Origin: Sporosarcina sp. P34
GTDB lineage: Bacteria; Bacillota; Bacilli; Bacillales_A; Planococcaceae
Direction: 5' to 3'
DNA length: 64,000 nucleotides
Assembly (NCBI RefSeq): GCF_002743375.1
Contig: NZ_PDZC01000003.1
Span: 124,001 to 188,000, forward strand
The position numbers and the translations under genes are program-made. Below are positions 8,007 through 16,637 of this stretch, one piece after another. Position 1 is the stretch's first letter; every line of letters starts with the position of its first letter. The notes beneath the pieces are model-generated. The model saw only the letters and a list, made by a program, of their open reading frames with translations, was not told the origin of the DNA and did not search any database.

Positions 8007-9011
8007 ATGAATGCAAAAAGATGGATTGCTGTAGCAGTAGCCGCCACATTGATTATTGTGTCGGTTGGTATTAATGCGATGTCATGGGTCTTCACGAGGG
8101 ACTGGAACAGTTTCGTCAACGAAATCAATTTGATGGAGACGCAAGTACAAGAAACAGTAGTAGAAGAAGGAAGCGTCAATGAGCGAATTGCAGTATTAAC
8201 AGTAGATGGCGTCATACAAGACGTTGGTGAAGCGACACTTTTTAGTGGAGCGGAATACAACCATAAACAATTTATGACGCAATTGAAAGAAGTAGCGAAT
8301 GACGACTCGGTGAAAGGAATTGTGCTGTCTGTTAATACACCAGGTGGCGGTGTATTGGAATCATCTGATATTTATGATGCCATTACAGAAATTCAGGAAA
8401 CGAAAGAAATTCCGGTCTATGTTGCGATGGGTGGCATGGCGGCTTCAGGAGGTTATTATATTTCAGCTCCTGCAGATAAAATTTATGTACATCCTGAAAC
8501 ATTGACTGGTTCAATCGGTGTAATCATGCAATCGGTTAACTACGGAAAGTTGGCCGAAAAATACGGTGTGGAATTCCCGACGATCAAGTCAGGTCAATAT
8601 AAAGACATGATGAGCCCGACTCGAGAGATGAAGCCTGAAGAACGTGCAATGCTACAGGAAATGATTGACGACTCATATAAGCGTTTCGTTGATATTATTG
8701 TAGATGGACGTGGTATGTCAGAAGCGGCTGTCCGTAAAGTAGCGGATGGACGTGTCATGAATGGCCGCCAAGCAATTGAAGCGGGACTTGCGGATGATTA
8801 TGGTAAGTTACCGGCAGTCATTGCTGCTATGAAAGAAGATTATCACTTAGAAAAGGCAGAAGTATTCGAATATGGCATGCCTACTAATTTAAAAGCCATT
8901 CTATCCATCAAAGCACATGATGTATTCAATGGAGATGTCGAATCACAAATTATGAAGAAATTACTGACTGAAAATACAGCACCACGCATGATGTATTTAT
9001 ACGGTGAATGA
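8007..9011 (+). CDS. sppA: signal peptide peptidase SppA (36 kDa type)
   Basis: A membrane-anchored, self-compartmentalising serine protease that degrades cleaved signal peptides; in Bacillus it also supports resistance to lantibiotics and envelope stress. The protein has 334 residues with one N-terminal membrane segment (about 5-25) and the ClpP-like peptidase domain. The catalytic pair is Ser147 (MAASGGYY) and Lys199 (SGQYKD), the positions known for the B. subtilis enzyme. The start follows AAAGGAGGAA. It is followed directly by the RDD gene as one operon under a sigma-W-type promoter. Confidence 0.95.
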   Translation: MNAKRWIAVAVAATLIIVSVGINAMSWVFTRDWNSFVNEINLMETQVQETVVEEGSVNERIAVLTVDGVIQDVGEATLFSGAEYNHKQFMTQLKEVANDDSVKGIVLSVNTPGGGVLESSDIYDAITEIQETKEIPVYVAMGGMAASGGYYISAPADKIYVHPETLTGSIGVIMQSVNYGKLAEKYGVEFPTIKSGQYKDMMSPTREMKPEERAMLQEMIDDSYKRFVDIIVDGRGMSEAAVRKVADGRVMNGRQAIEAGLADDYGKLPAVIAAMKEDYHLEKAEVFEYGMPTNLKAILSIKAHDVFNGDVESQIMKKLLTENTAPRMMYLYGE

Positions 9012-9028
9012 GAAGGAGGGAAACGATA

Positions 9029-9574
9029 ATGACGAATGAACTGCTGGATACGCAACCGACTGTGCGACTTGAACAGACGCTCGTGCCAAAATATGCAGGT
9101 TTCTGGATCAGGCTGTGGGCATTTTTAATCGATATGCTGATCATTTCGGCAATTAGCGGCATCTTTGTCAAGCCGGTGTTCCGCGTACTTGATATTGCGA
9201 TCACCAAGCCTTCTGCCTTTTTATTCAGTCCGTATAAAGTGACTGCACTTGTCTTGTTATTGTTGTATTTTATCTTGATGACGAAAATAGCAGGGCAAAC
9301 CATCGGGAAAATGATCATGGGAATTCGTGTGATGAAATCAAACGGTGAGAAAGTAAGTTGGGGATCCGTTATTTTTAGAGAAGGTTTCGGTCGTTTCATT
9401 TCACAAATGCTATGGATTCTGTATTTACTTGTTTTGTTCTTACCTCAAAAGAAAGCCCTTCATGATGTCTTTGCCGATACAATTGTCGTGCATGAACGAA
9501 CATTCGAGAGAAAAGAAGTGCAGAAAATCATTCATCCTGAACACCATCAGTTGCATGAAGACCCTACGGTTTAG
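9029..9574 (+). CDS. yteJ: RDD family membrane protein, YteJ-like
   Basis: A 181-residue integral membrane protein with an RDD domain: YAGFWIRLWAFLIDMLIISAI is the first helix with the Arg...Asp signature, followed by helices near residues 65-85 and 125-145. The function is not established. In B. subtilis the homologue is co-transcribed with sppA and contributes with it to lantibiotic resistance. ATG 9029 is chosen because AGAAGGAGGG lies 9 nt before it; the ATG at 9008 that overlaps the sppA stop lacks a ribosome binding site. Confidence 0.85.
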   Translation: MTNELLDTQPTVRLEQTLVPKYAGFWIRLWAFLIDMLIISAISGIFVKPVFRVLDIAITKPSAFLFSPYKVTALVLLLLYFILMTKIAGQTIGKMIMGIRVMKSNGEKVSWGSVIFREGFGRFISQMLWILYLLVLFLPQKKALHDVFADTIVVHERTFERKEVQKIIHPEHHQLHEDPTV

Positions 9575-9602
9575 TACACTAGATTAAAAGGAGTGGTTAG
9601 GT

Positions 9603-10106
9603 ATGGTACAAGTTACATTCAAAGATAATCCGATTCATCTGTTAGGTTCAGAAGTGAAAGTTGGAGATCAGGCACCAAGCTTCACAGTGCTTGCTAATGA
9701 TTTGAATCCTGTTACACTTGAAGATTCGAAAGGTAAAGTACGTTTGATCAGTGTGGTGCCTTCTGTTGATACAGGTGTATGTTCCATCCAGACAAAGCGT
9801 TTCAACGACGAAGCAGCAGCTCTCGGTGACGACGTAGAAGTCATGACAATTTCTTGCGATCTTCCGTTTGCGCAAGGGCGTTGGAAAGAAAATGAGAAAG
9901 TGGAAAATTTACACTTATACTCTGATCATCGCGATCTTTCATTTGGTACAGCATTCGGTACAGCGATTGAAGAGTTACGTTTGTTGACCCGTTCAATCTT
10001 CGTTGTCGATCGTGACGACAAAGTCACATACGTAGAGTATGTAAGTGAAGCGACTGACCACCCGGACTATGATGCAGCGATTAAAGCAGTAAAAGAATTG
10101 AATTAA
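9603..10106 (+). CDS. tpx: thiol peroxidase Tpx with displaced second cysteine
   Basis: An atypical 2-Cys peroxiredoxin that reduces H2O2 and alkyl hydroperoxides with thioredoxin. The 167 residues match the family over their whole length. The peroxidatic cysteine is Cys60 in SVDTGVCSIQTKRF. In other bacillus Tpx proteins the resolving cysteine lies in FAQ.RWCG; here that stretch reads FAQGRWKEN (Lys95). A cysteine appears instead at 85 in ISCDLPFA, where relatives have ISADLPFA. The enzyme may use Cys85 as resolver or act as a 1-Cys enzyme. The start follows AAAAGGAGTGG. Confidence 0.93.
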   Translation: MVQVTFKDNPIHLLGSEVKVGDQAPSFTVLANDLNPVTLEDSKGKVRLISVVPSVDTGVCSIQTKRFNDEAAALGDDVEVMTISCDLPFAQGRWKENEKVENLHLYSDHRDLSFGTAFGTAIEELRLLTRSIFVVDRDDKVTYVEYVSEATDHPDYDAAIKAVKELN

Positions 10107-10111
10107 TTAAA

Positions 10112-10146
10112 AAACCCACCTGAAACGAGAGGTGGGTTTCTTCTTG
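10112..10146 (+). terminator. terminator after tpx
   Basis: AAACCCACCT pairs with AGGTGGGTTT (10-bp stem, 8-nt loop), followed by CTTCTT. The ribosome binding site of the next gene begins right after it. Confidence 0.8.
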
Positions 10147-10158
10147 GAGGAATTTCAC

Positions 10159-11073
10159 ATGAACAACACGGAAAAAGTTTTTACGTATTACGATAATCAT
10201 GCGGCGGCTACGGATGGTTTGTATTTGGATGCTGTACTCGAAGCTAGTGAAAAGTGGCTAGATCAACCATCTGCAGTAGACTTACAAAATCCTGAAAAGG
10301 AAGAAATTCGTAAAGGTATTCAGCTAGCCTTATTAAAAGGATTGAAGCAGTCTACACAAGCTCATCACCAAATGACTCCTGATACGATTGGCTTTTTAAT
10401 GGGTTATCTAGTCAATAAACTATTGGATTCTACACAACCCGTAACATTTCTCGATCCTGCAGCAGGAACGGGGAATCTATTATTTACCGTATTAAATCAA
10501 TACAAAGGTTCCGCTTCAGCTAGTGCAGTCGAAATCGATGATGTGTTGATTCAAATCGCTGCAGCAACAGCCAATTTATTGGAGCTGCCAATATCTTTTT
10601 ATCTACAAGATGCGCTTCGTCCGTTACCTATTGATGTAGTCGATGCGGTAGTAAGTGATTTACCTGTAGGCTATTACCCTGACGATGAAGTGGCTATGGA
10701 TTATGAACTAATGGCAAAAGAAGGTCATGCGTTCTCTCATTATTTATATATTGAACAATCTATGCGCTATGTAAAGCCTGGTGGTTACGGATTATTCATC
10801 GTACCTTCCAAGTTATTAACTGCTGAAGGGGCAGAACCTATTTTACAATTTGTCAAAGAACATAAATTATTGAGGGGCTTGCTCGAACTGCCTTCTTCGT
10901 TATTTGTTGATCAACGCTTTGCTAAAAGTATTTTATTGTTACAACAACCACCAAATGACAAATTTATCTTACCGGATGTGTTGTTAGCGAAAATACCTGA
11001 ACTTGGGGATGCTACTGCTATGCAACAATTCTTCAATAAATTAAGTGCATGGATGCAAGAAGAGGTAGAGTGA
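10159..11073 (+). CDS. ytxK: class I SAM-dependent methyltransferase, YtxK type
   Basis: A 304-residue protein related to N6-adenine DNA methyltransferases. SAM-binding motif I is LDPAAGTGNLL (residues 98-108) and an acidic motif AVEIDD follows. The catalytic motif IV, normally (D/N)PPY/F, reads DLPVGYYP (167-174), a variant I recall from the YtxK family, so DNA methylation is not assured. The B. subtilis homologue also sits between tpx and ackA and has no established substrate. ATG 10159 follows GGAGGAA. There is no restriction gene nearby, so a restriction-modification role is unlikely. Confidence 0.8.
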   Translation: MNNTEKVFTYYDNHAAATDGLYLDAVLEASEKWLDQPSAVDLQNPEKEEIRKGIQLALLKGLKQSTQAHHQMTPDTIGFLMGYLVNKLLDSTQPVTFLDPAAGTGNLLFTVLNQYKGSASASAVEIDDVLIQIAAATANLLELPISFYLQDALRPLPIDVVDAVVSDLPVGYYPDDEVAMDYELMAKEGHAFSHYLYIEQSMRYVKPGGYGLFIVPSKLLTAEGAEPILQFVKEHKLLRGLLELPSSLFVDQRFAKSILLLQQPPNDKFILPDVLLAKIPELGDATAMQQFFNKLSAWMQEEVE

Positions 11074-11101
11074 CGAATAGTCGCTTTACCTCTTCTTTTT
11101 T
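11057..11101 (+). terminator. terminator overlapping the 3' end of ytxK
   Basis: AAGAAGAGGTA (11057-11067) pairs with TACCTCTTCTT (11087-11097), followed by T residues. The ytxK stop codon (11071-11073) lies inside the loop side of the stem, so the coding end doubles as terminator. Confidence 0.8.
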
Positions 11102-11148
11102 ATAATTACAACATTCGTAGAAAGATCACGCACAACCCATGAATTCAA

Positions 11149-11177
11149 TTGCTTTTAGAATAGGTAGATACTATAAT
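11149..11177 (+). promoter_or_regulatory. sigma-A promoter of ackA
   Basis: TTGCTT (11149-11154), a 17-nt spacer and a perfect TATAAT (11172-11177). I saw no clear cre site near it, although B. subtilis ackA is CcpA-activated. Confidence 0.7.
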
Positions 11178-11223
11178 AAACTCAAACGTTCTACGACGTA
11201 ATTATTATAAGGGGTGGATATTT

Positions 11224-12450
11224 GTGCCGAAGATCTTGTCGATCAATGCTGGAAGTTCTTCATTGAAGTTTCAATTGATTGAAATGACGAACGAAGAAGA
11301 AATTACTAAGGGGTTATTCGAACGAATTGGTTTGGAAAACTCTGTATTTACAATGGCGACTGACGAAAAAAAAATCGAGAAAGTAATGGATATTACGAAT
11401 CACTCGATGGCTGTTGAAATGCTTTTGGAACATTTATTGAGTGAGGGAGTCGTTTCGTCATATGATGAGATTGACGGAATCGGTCACCGTGTAGTGCACG
11501 GGGGAGAGCTATACAGTGATTCGGTATTAATTACTGACGAAGTAGTTGAGAAGCTTGAAGAGATTTCAAGTTTCGCGCCTTTGCATAATCCAGCAAATAT
11601 TGTAGGGATTAAAGCGTTTGAGAAAGCTTTGCCAAATACACCAGCTGTTGCAATCTTTGATACAGCATTCCACCAGACAATGCCCGAGAAAGCGTTTTTG
11701 TATGCCTTACCATATGAATACTATGAAAAGTATGGAATTCGTAAGTACGGTTTCCATGGGACGAGCCATAAATACGTAACGGAGCGTGCTGCCAAGATCT
11801 TGAATAGACCTCTTGAAGACACACGTCTCATCTCTTGTCACTTAGGTAACGGTGCGAGTATTGCAGCTGTTAAAGGTGGTAAGTCAGTTGACACATCCAT
11901 GGGCTTCACTCCGTTAGCAGGCGTAATTATGGGTACGCGTTCAGGTAATATTGACCCGGCTCTTATTCCATATATGATGGAACATACGAACGAGTCAGCT
12001 GAAGAAGTAGTCAACACATTAAACAAAAAGTCAGGACTACTTGGAATCAGTGGGTTTTCAAGCGACTTGCGCGATATTACGGAAGCTGCAGAACAAGGCA
12101 ATCACCGTGCGCAATTGGCACTCGATGTCTTCACAGACCGGATCCACCAGCACATCGGGCAATACGCGGCTGGAATGGGCGGAGTGGATGCCATTATCTT
12201 CACAGCAGGAATTGGAGAGAACAGTGCAATCGTTCGTGAAAAAGTAATGAACGGATTAGAATTTATGGGTGTCTACTTTGATCCAAGCCTAAACAATATT
12301 CGCGGTGAAGAAGCGTACATCAGCTTCCCACACTCACCAGTCAAAGTACTCATCATCCCGACAAACGAAGAAATCATGCTAGCTCGTGATACAGTGCGAA
12401 TCGCTGGAATTCCAGTACCAGAAGAAGCGGAGAAAGTAGCTGCTGAATAA
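11224..12450 (+). CDS. ackA: acetate kinase
   Basis: Converts acetyl phosphate and ADP to acetate and ATP in overflow metabolism. The 408 residues fit the ASKHA family: NAGSSS at the N-terminus (Asn7), [18 protein letters not shown], the [12 protein letters not shown] signature, and FTAGIGENS near the C-terminus. Translation starts at GTG 11224 after AAGGGGTGG. Its partner phosphotransacetylase is not in the window. Confidence 0.97.
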   Translation: MPKILSINAGSSSLKFQLIEMTNEEEITKGLFERIGLENSVFTMATDEKKIEKVMDITNHSMAVEMLLEHLLSEGVVSSYDEIDGIGHRVVHGGELYSDSVLITDEVVEKLEEISSFAPLHNPANIVGIKAFEKALPNTPAVAIFDTAFHQTMPEKAFLYALPYEYYEKYGIRKYGFHGTSHKYVTERAAKILNRPLEDTRLISCHLGNGASIAAVKGGKSVDTSMGFTPLAGVIMGTRSGNIDPALIPYMMEHTNESAEEVVNTLNKKSGLLGISGFSSDLRDITEAAEQGNHRAQLALDVFTDRIHQHIGQYAAGMGGVDAIIFTAGIGENSAIVREKVMNGLEFMGVYFDPSLNNIRGEEAYISFPHSPVKVLIIPTNEEIMLARDTVRIAGIPVPEEAEKVAAE

Positions 12451-12457
12451 ATAAAGC

Positions 12458-12500
12458 AAAGTCCCGACCGTCAGAACGCTGATCGTCGGGACTTTTATTA
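12458..12500 (+). terminator. terminator after ackA
   Basis: AAAGTCCCGAC pairs with GTCGGGACTTT; an inner TCAG/CTGA continues the stem. T-rich tail. Confidence 0.85.
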
Positions 12501-12659
12501 TTCATAGCAACACTACAAGTCATTCACTACGGCTTTTGCGAAGTGTTAGGTGCATGTGCTTCTACATAAGTCAAGAGTCTGCATGGGAAAGCGACCGCCT
12601 GGAATGTCGGTCAACGGTGCCCGCCCCTCGTACTATATCTCTAACAATATACGCCAGAA

Positions 12660-12697
12660 CAAAAACTGCCACAAGAAATCGAATGAACGATTTCTTG
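12660..12697 (-). terminator. terminator of the universal stress protein gene
   Basis: Read on the minus strand, CCAAGAAATCG pairs with CGATTTCTTG(T)GG, with a CAGTTTTT tail. It lies about 20 nt beyond the stop codon. Confidence 0.75.
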
Positions 12698-12716
12698 GAC
12701 AGTCCTTAGTTACTTA

Positions 12717-13172
12717 TTAGCCTTGTAGATGTTCCGGAGTACGTACAACCAGTACATCACACTTTGCAGAACGAACGATATTTTCAGAAACACTTCCGAT
12801 TAAGAAACGTTCGACACGGTTTAAACCTGTAGCCCCACAGATAATTAAATCTGCATTAAGCTTCTTAGCAATATCACGTGGGATCAACGTCTTAGGAGAA
12901 CCATACTCTACGTGGATTTCCACATTCGCTACACCGGCTGCAACCGCTTCTGTACGATAGTCAGTTAACAACTCTTCAGCATATTTCTGTGCACGCTCTG
13001 CGATGGAACGATCGTATGCTTCAACTGCCGCGTAAGAACGCGTATCAATAATATTGATCAAGTGAAGAGTTGCATCGTTACGATCTGCAATTGCGATCGC
13101 CTTCTTAAAAGCCCATTTTGCCTCATCTGAACCATCCACGGCTACGATGATGTCTTTGTAAGTAAGTGCCAT
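12717..13172 (-). CDS. universal stress protein (UspA family)
   Basis: A 151-residue Usp-fold protein. The nucleotide-binding signature G-2x-G-9x-GS is visible as GATGLNRVERFLIGSVS near residues 114-130, so it is probably an ATP-binding type. The N-terminus (ILVAVDGS-like KDIIVAVDGSDEAKWAF) is typical. The molecular function is unknown; relatives are induced in stationary phase and stress. It stands alone between ackA and ald on the opposite strand. Confidence 0.92.
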   Translation of the reverse strand: MALTYKDIIVAVDGSDEAKWAFKKAIAIADRNDATLHLINIIDTRSYAAVEAYDRSIAERAQKYAEELLTDYRTEAVAAGVANVEIHVEYGSPKTLIPRDIAKKLNADLIICGATGLNRVERFLIGSVSENIVRSAKCDVLVVRTPEHLQG

Positions 13173-13414
13173 TTTACCACTCCATCCTTAAAATTAAAAT
13201 CTCTCTACAGTATTCTTATTCTTCATAGATTATGAGAGTCCTTCTTTTTTGTCGAAATGTTTTATCAAAACCTAAAAAATGAAGTTTATATGGAAAAACG
13301 TTGAAAAAGAGAGGAAAAACCACCTATTTTCTGATAAGATTAAATAGTTATTAATCGACAAAGAGAAAATGAAAAAAGTAATTAAGAGAAATTACAATTC
13401 TAGGAGGATTTTGC

Positions 13415-14536
13415 ATGCGTATAGGTGTTCCAAAAGAGATTAAAAATAATGAAAACCGAGTGGCAATAGCCCCTGCAAGTGTTCTAACTTTAAAAACAGC
13501 TGGTCATGAAGTTTTAATTGAAAAAGGTGCTGGAATCGGTTCGAGTTTTCAGGATGAAGAATATCAAGAAGCAGGCGCGATCATTGTGGACTCAGCCGCT
13601 GAAGTATGGGAAGCGGACATGGTACTGAAAGTTAAAGAACCTGCAGAATCTGAATATCAGTATTTCCGTGAAGGGTTAATTCTATTTACGTATCTTCATT
13701 TAGCGCCAGAGCTGAAATTAACACAAGCATTGCTCGACAAAAAAGTAACAGCAATAGCTTATGAAACAGTTCAATTACCGAATGGCGGATTACCTCTACT
13801 AGCGCCTATGAGTGAAGTAGCAGGCCGTATGGCAACGCAAATCGGTGCACAGTATTTAGAAAAGACAAAAGGCGGCAAAGGGATTTTGCTTGCTGGAGTG
13901 CCAGGTGTATCACGTGGGAAAATCACGATCATCGGTGGCGGACAGGCAGGTACGAATGCTGCGCGTGTGGCAATCGGAATCGGTGCACACGTAACCATCT
14001 TGGATTTATCGGTTGAGCGTGTACGTCAGCTGGACGAAATCTTCGGAGAGCATATTCAAACATTAGTATCCAATCCATATAACATTGCAAAAGCTGTAAA
14101 AGATGCAGATTTGGTAATCGGGTGCGTTCTGATTCCAGGTGCAAAAGCGCCAACTCTCGTAACAGAAGAAATGGTGAAATCTATGAGCCCTGGTTCTGTA
14201 GTGATTGACATTGCCATTGACCAAGGTGGAATTTTTGAAACATCTGACCGTGTCACAACACACGATGACCCGACATACACAAAACATGGAGTTATTCATT
14301 ATGCGGTAGCGAACATGCCGGGAGCAGTTCCACAAACATCTACCATGGCGCTAACGAATGTAACCATTCCTTACGCTCTTCAAATCGCTAACAAAGGCGT
14401 CAAAAAGGCATGTGCAGATAACGAAGCGTTGCGCAAAGGAATCAACACACTAGCTGGGCATATTACGTACCGAGCAGTAGCAGAAGCACAAGAACTAGAA
14501 TACGTAAACGTGGATGAAGTGCTAGAAACGATTTAA
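13415..14536 (+). CDS. ald: alanine dehydrogenase
   Basis: NAD-dependent oxidative deamination of L-alanine to pyruvate, used for alanine catabolism and energy supply in sporulation. The 373 residues are full length. [17 protein letters not shown] is the family N-terminus. Lys74 (LKVKEP) and His95 (YLHLAPE) are the substrate-site residues, and [13 protein letters not shown] is the NAD-binding glycine loop. The start follows AGGAGG. It is monocistronic with a double hairpin behind it. The roughly 240 nt upstream show no clear promoter to me. Confidence 0.97.
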   Translation: MRIGVPKEIKNNENRVAIAPASVLTLKTAGHEVLIEKGAGIGSSFQDEEYQEAGAIIVDSAAEVWEADMVLKVKEPAESEYQYFREGLILFTYLHLAPELKLTQALLDKKVTAIAYETVQLPNGGLPLLAPMSEVAGRMATQIGAQYLEKTKGGKGILLAGVPGVSRGKITIIGGGQAGTNAARVAIGIGAHVTILDLSVERVRQLDEIFGEHIQTLVSNPYNIAKAVKDADLVIGCVLIPGAKAPTLVTEEMVKSMSPGSVVIDIAIDQGGIFETSDRVTTHDDPTYTKHGVIHYAVANMPGAVPQTSTMALTNVTIPYALQIANKGVKKACADNEALRKGINTLAGHITYRAVAEAQELEYVNVDEVLETI

Positions 14537-14548
14537 ACGAATGCAAAA

Positions 14549-14619
14549 GACCGCTACATAAAGTAGCGGTCTGAGACTGAAGACAAACTTCTTACCTAGA
14601 GTCTGTCTTCAGTTTTTTT
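14549..14619 (+). terminator. double hairpin terminator after ald
   Basis: The first hairpin is GACCGCTAC / GTAGCGGTC (14549-14571). The second is CTGAAGACA / TGTCTTCAG (14577-14612) followed by seven T residues. The second is the likely terminator. Confidence 0.8.
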
Positions 14620-14628
14620 ACTCTCTTG

Positions 14629-15729
14629 TTACTCTCCGACAACGATCAAATCCTTAGAGAACTTCGTTAACACCTCGACGCCATCTTTCGTCACATACAG
14701 ATCATCTTCAATCCGTACGCCTGTGATAGTTGGGTCATAAATGCCCGGTTCAATTGTAAATACCATACCTTCTTGAAGTGGCATATCATTGGTAGCTGTC
14801 AGAGAAGGGAATTCATGAACAGAAATACCAAGGCCATGGCCAATCCGATGCGGGAATAACTCTCCATAACCCGCTTCATCAATAATGGACCGAGCGGCAA
14901 GATCCACTTCTCTAGCCAAAGTACCTGGACGTACTACGTCAATTGCTGCTTGCTGTGCCTTCTTGACTGTCTCATAAATCTTACGTTTTTCCTCTGTAGG
15001 CTCACCGAATGCTATCGTACGCGTGATGTCAGAACAGTATCCTTTATACACAACCCCAAGATCAAATAAGACGAAATCCCCTATTTCAATGCGTTTTTCA
15101 CCCGGAATTCCATGGGGAGAAGCGGTTTTCTTACCGGAAACGATAATGGTATCAAATGACATCTTCTCTGCGCCTTTTTGTTTCACCGCTTGTTCTACAG
15201 CTTGGACTATTTCTAGTTCGGTTTTACCTTCCGCGATTTCATTACAACCTACTTCTATCGCATAGTCTGCTAATTCAGCTGCTTTACGCAAGTGCTCAAG
15301 TTCCACATCATCTTTGATCAGACGCTGGTTGGCTAGTTCATCATCTAACTTCGCAAACTGTAGAGTGGGAAAACGCTCTTGCAAGATTTCGTAACGATCA
15401 ACTGTTACATGTTCTTTTTCGATTGCGAGTAATAAGAAGGTAGAAGTCCGTTCAGTGATTGCTTGATCTAAAAATTCGAACGCATTATCTGTATCCTTAT
15501 AGCCGATCGCGTCATATTTCCAACCGATTGCTTTTACATCTGGAACTTCCATAGCGGGACAAATGACAAATGGATCCGCTTCTTTGAAAACGACTACACC
15601 TAGTAATCGCTCATGGGGATCACTACGGAAATTAGTCAGATAAAATATATTGTCTGGATTGGTTATGAGTGCTGCATCAATATCATGTTTCGCTAAGAAA
15701 TTTTGTACTTTTTGAATGTTCGTCAACAT
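14629..15729 (-). CDS. M24B metallopeptidase, Xaa-Pro dipeptidase/aminopeptidase type
   Basis: A 366-residue pita-bread-fold enzyme expected to cleave Xaa-Pro bonds with two metal ions. The N-terminal creatinase-like domain (about 1-125) is followed by the catalytic domain. Metal ligands are visible in FDLGVVYKGYCSDITRT (two Asp), HRIGHGLG (His), TIEPGIY (Glu) and GVRIEDD (Glu). The start follows AGAGGAGG. Dipeptidase (PepQ) and aminopeptidase activities cannot be told apart by eye. It diverges from ytkL. Confidence 0.88.
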   Translation of the reverse strand: MLTNIQKVQNFLAKHDIDAALITNPDNIFYLTNFRSDPHERLLGVVVFKEADPFVICPAMEVPDVKAIGWKYDAIGYKDTDNAFEFLDQAITERTSTFLLLAIEKEHVTVDRYEILQERFPTLQFAKLDDELANQRLIKDDVELEHLRKAAELADYAIEVGCNEIAEGKTELEIVQAVEQAVKQKGAEKMSFDTIIVSGKKTASPHGIPGEKRIEIGDFVLFDLGVVYKGYCSDITRTIAFGEPTEEKRKIYETVKKAQQAAIDVVRPGTLAREVDLAARSIIDEAGYGELFPHRIGHGLGISVHEFPSLTATNDMPLQEGMVFTIEPGIYDPTITGVRIEDDLYVTKDGVEVLTKFSKDLIVVGE

Positions 15730-15833
15730 ATTACCTCCTCTGTTATGGTTAGTATAACAAAAAAAGAGGGGTTTAAGCTATTTTGTAGAAGGTATAGAAT
15801 AGAGTAGGTATTTAAAAGAGGAGTGTGATCGTT

Positions 15834-16511
15834 GTGAAAATCTCATATCATGGTCATTCGATTGTAAAAATTGAGACGAAAGGCAAGACGATTTTAATCG
15901 ATCCTTTCATTACAGGTAATAAATTAACGGATCTACAGGCGGACGATGAGAAGCCTGATGTGATTTTACTAACACATGGACATAATGACCATGTGGGCGA
16001 CACGATGGATATTGCTAAAAGAGAAGATATCTTAGTTGTTGCTCCGAATGAATTGGCTGTATACCTTGGATTCCAGGGATTGACTACACATGGAATGAAC
16101 ATTGGTGGAGCAAACGAGTTTGATTTCGGTACCGTGAAATATACACAGGCATTCCATAGTTCATCTTATACAACGGCAGATAATGAAATTATTTATACAG
16201 GTATGCCCGCTGGTTTACTATTGACGATTGAAGATAAAGTGATTTATCATGCAGGAGATACTTCGCTATTTAGTGATATGAAACTGTATGGTGAAGAGGG
16301 CATTGATGTGGCGTTCTTACCGATTGGCGATAATTTCACCATGGGTCCTAAAGATGCCGCAAAAGCAGTTGAATTGTTGAACCCCACGTTAACCGTTCCA
16401 ATCCACTTCAATACATTCCCACCAATTGAAGTAGATCCTGAAGACTTTAAATCACTCGTACAGAATCACGAAGTGAAGATAATGAAACCAGGAGAAATCA
16501 TCGAACTGTAA
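15834..16511 (+). CDS. ytkL: metal-dependent hydrolase, UPF0173 (YtkL)
   Basis: A 225-residue metallo-beta-lactamase-fold protein. The dinuclear metal motif is [10 protein letters not shown] (HxHxDH), with further ligands in HAGDTSLF and a late IHFNTFP. Substrate and pathway are unknown. GTG 15834 is chosen because the N-terminus then reads MKISYHGHS, as in homologues, and GAGGAG is 10 nt upstream; the GTG at 15825 is too close. A terminator follows. Confidence 0.88.
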   Translation: MKISYHGHSIVKIETKGKTILIDPFITGNKLTDLQADDEKPDVILLTHGHNDHVGDTMDIAKREDILVVAPNELAVYLGFQGLTTHGMNIGGANEFDFGTVKYTQAFHSSSYTTADNEIIYTGMPAGLLLTIEDKVIYHAGDTSLFSDMKLYGEEGIDVAFLPIGDNFTMGPKDAAKAVELLNPTLTVPIHFNTFPPIEVDPEDFKSLVQNHEVKIMKPGEIIEL

Positions 16512-16529
16512 AATGTAAACTAAATAATT

Positions 16530-16570
16530 ACGGTCTACGGCGCATTGTTCGTGTCGTAGACCGTTTTTTT
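16530..16570 (+). terminator. terminator after ytkL
   Basis: ACGGTCTACG pairs with CGTAGACCGT, followed by seven T residues. Confidence 0.9.
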
Positions 16571-16637
16571 GATAAATTTATGGTATGATTATCAAAAAGA
16601 CGAAACCTTAAACCGGGTCGAAGAAAAAGGTGAAATC

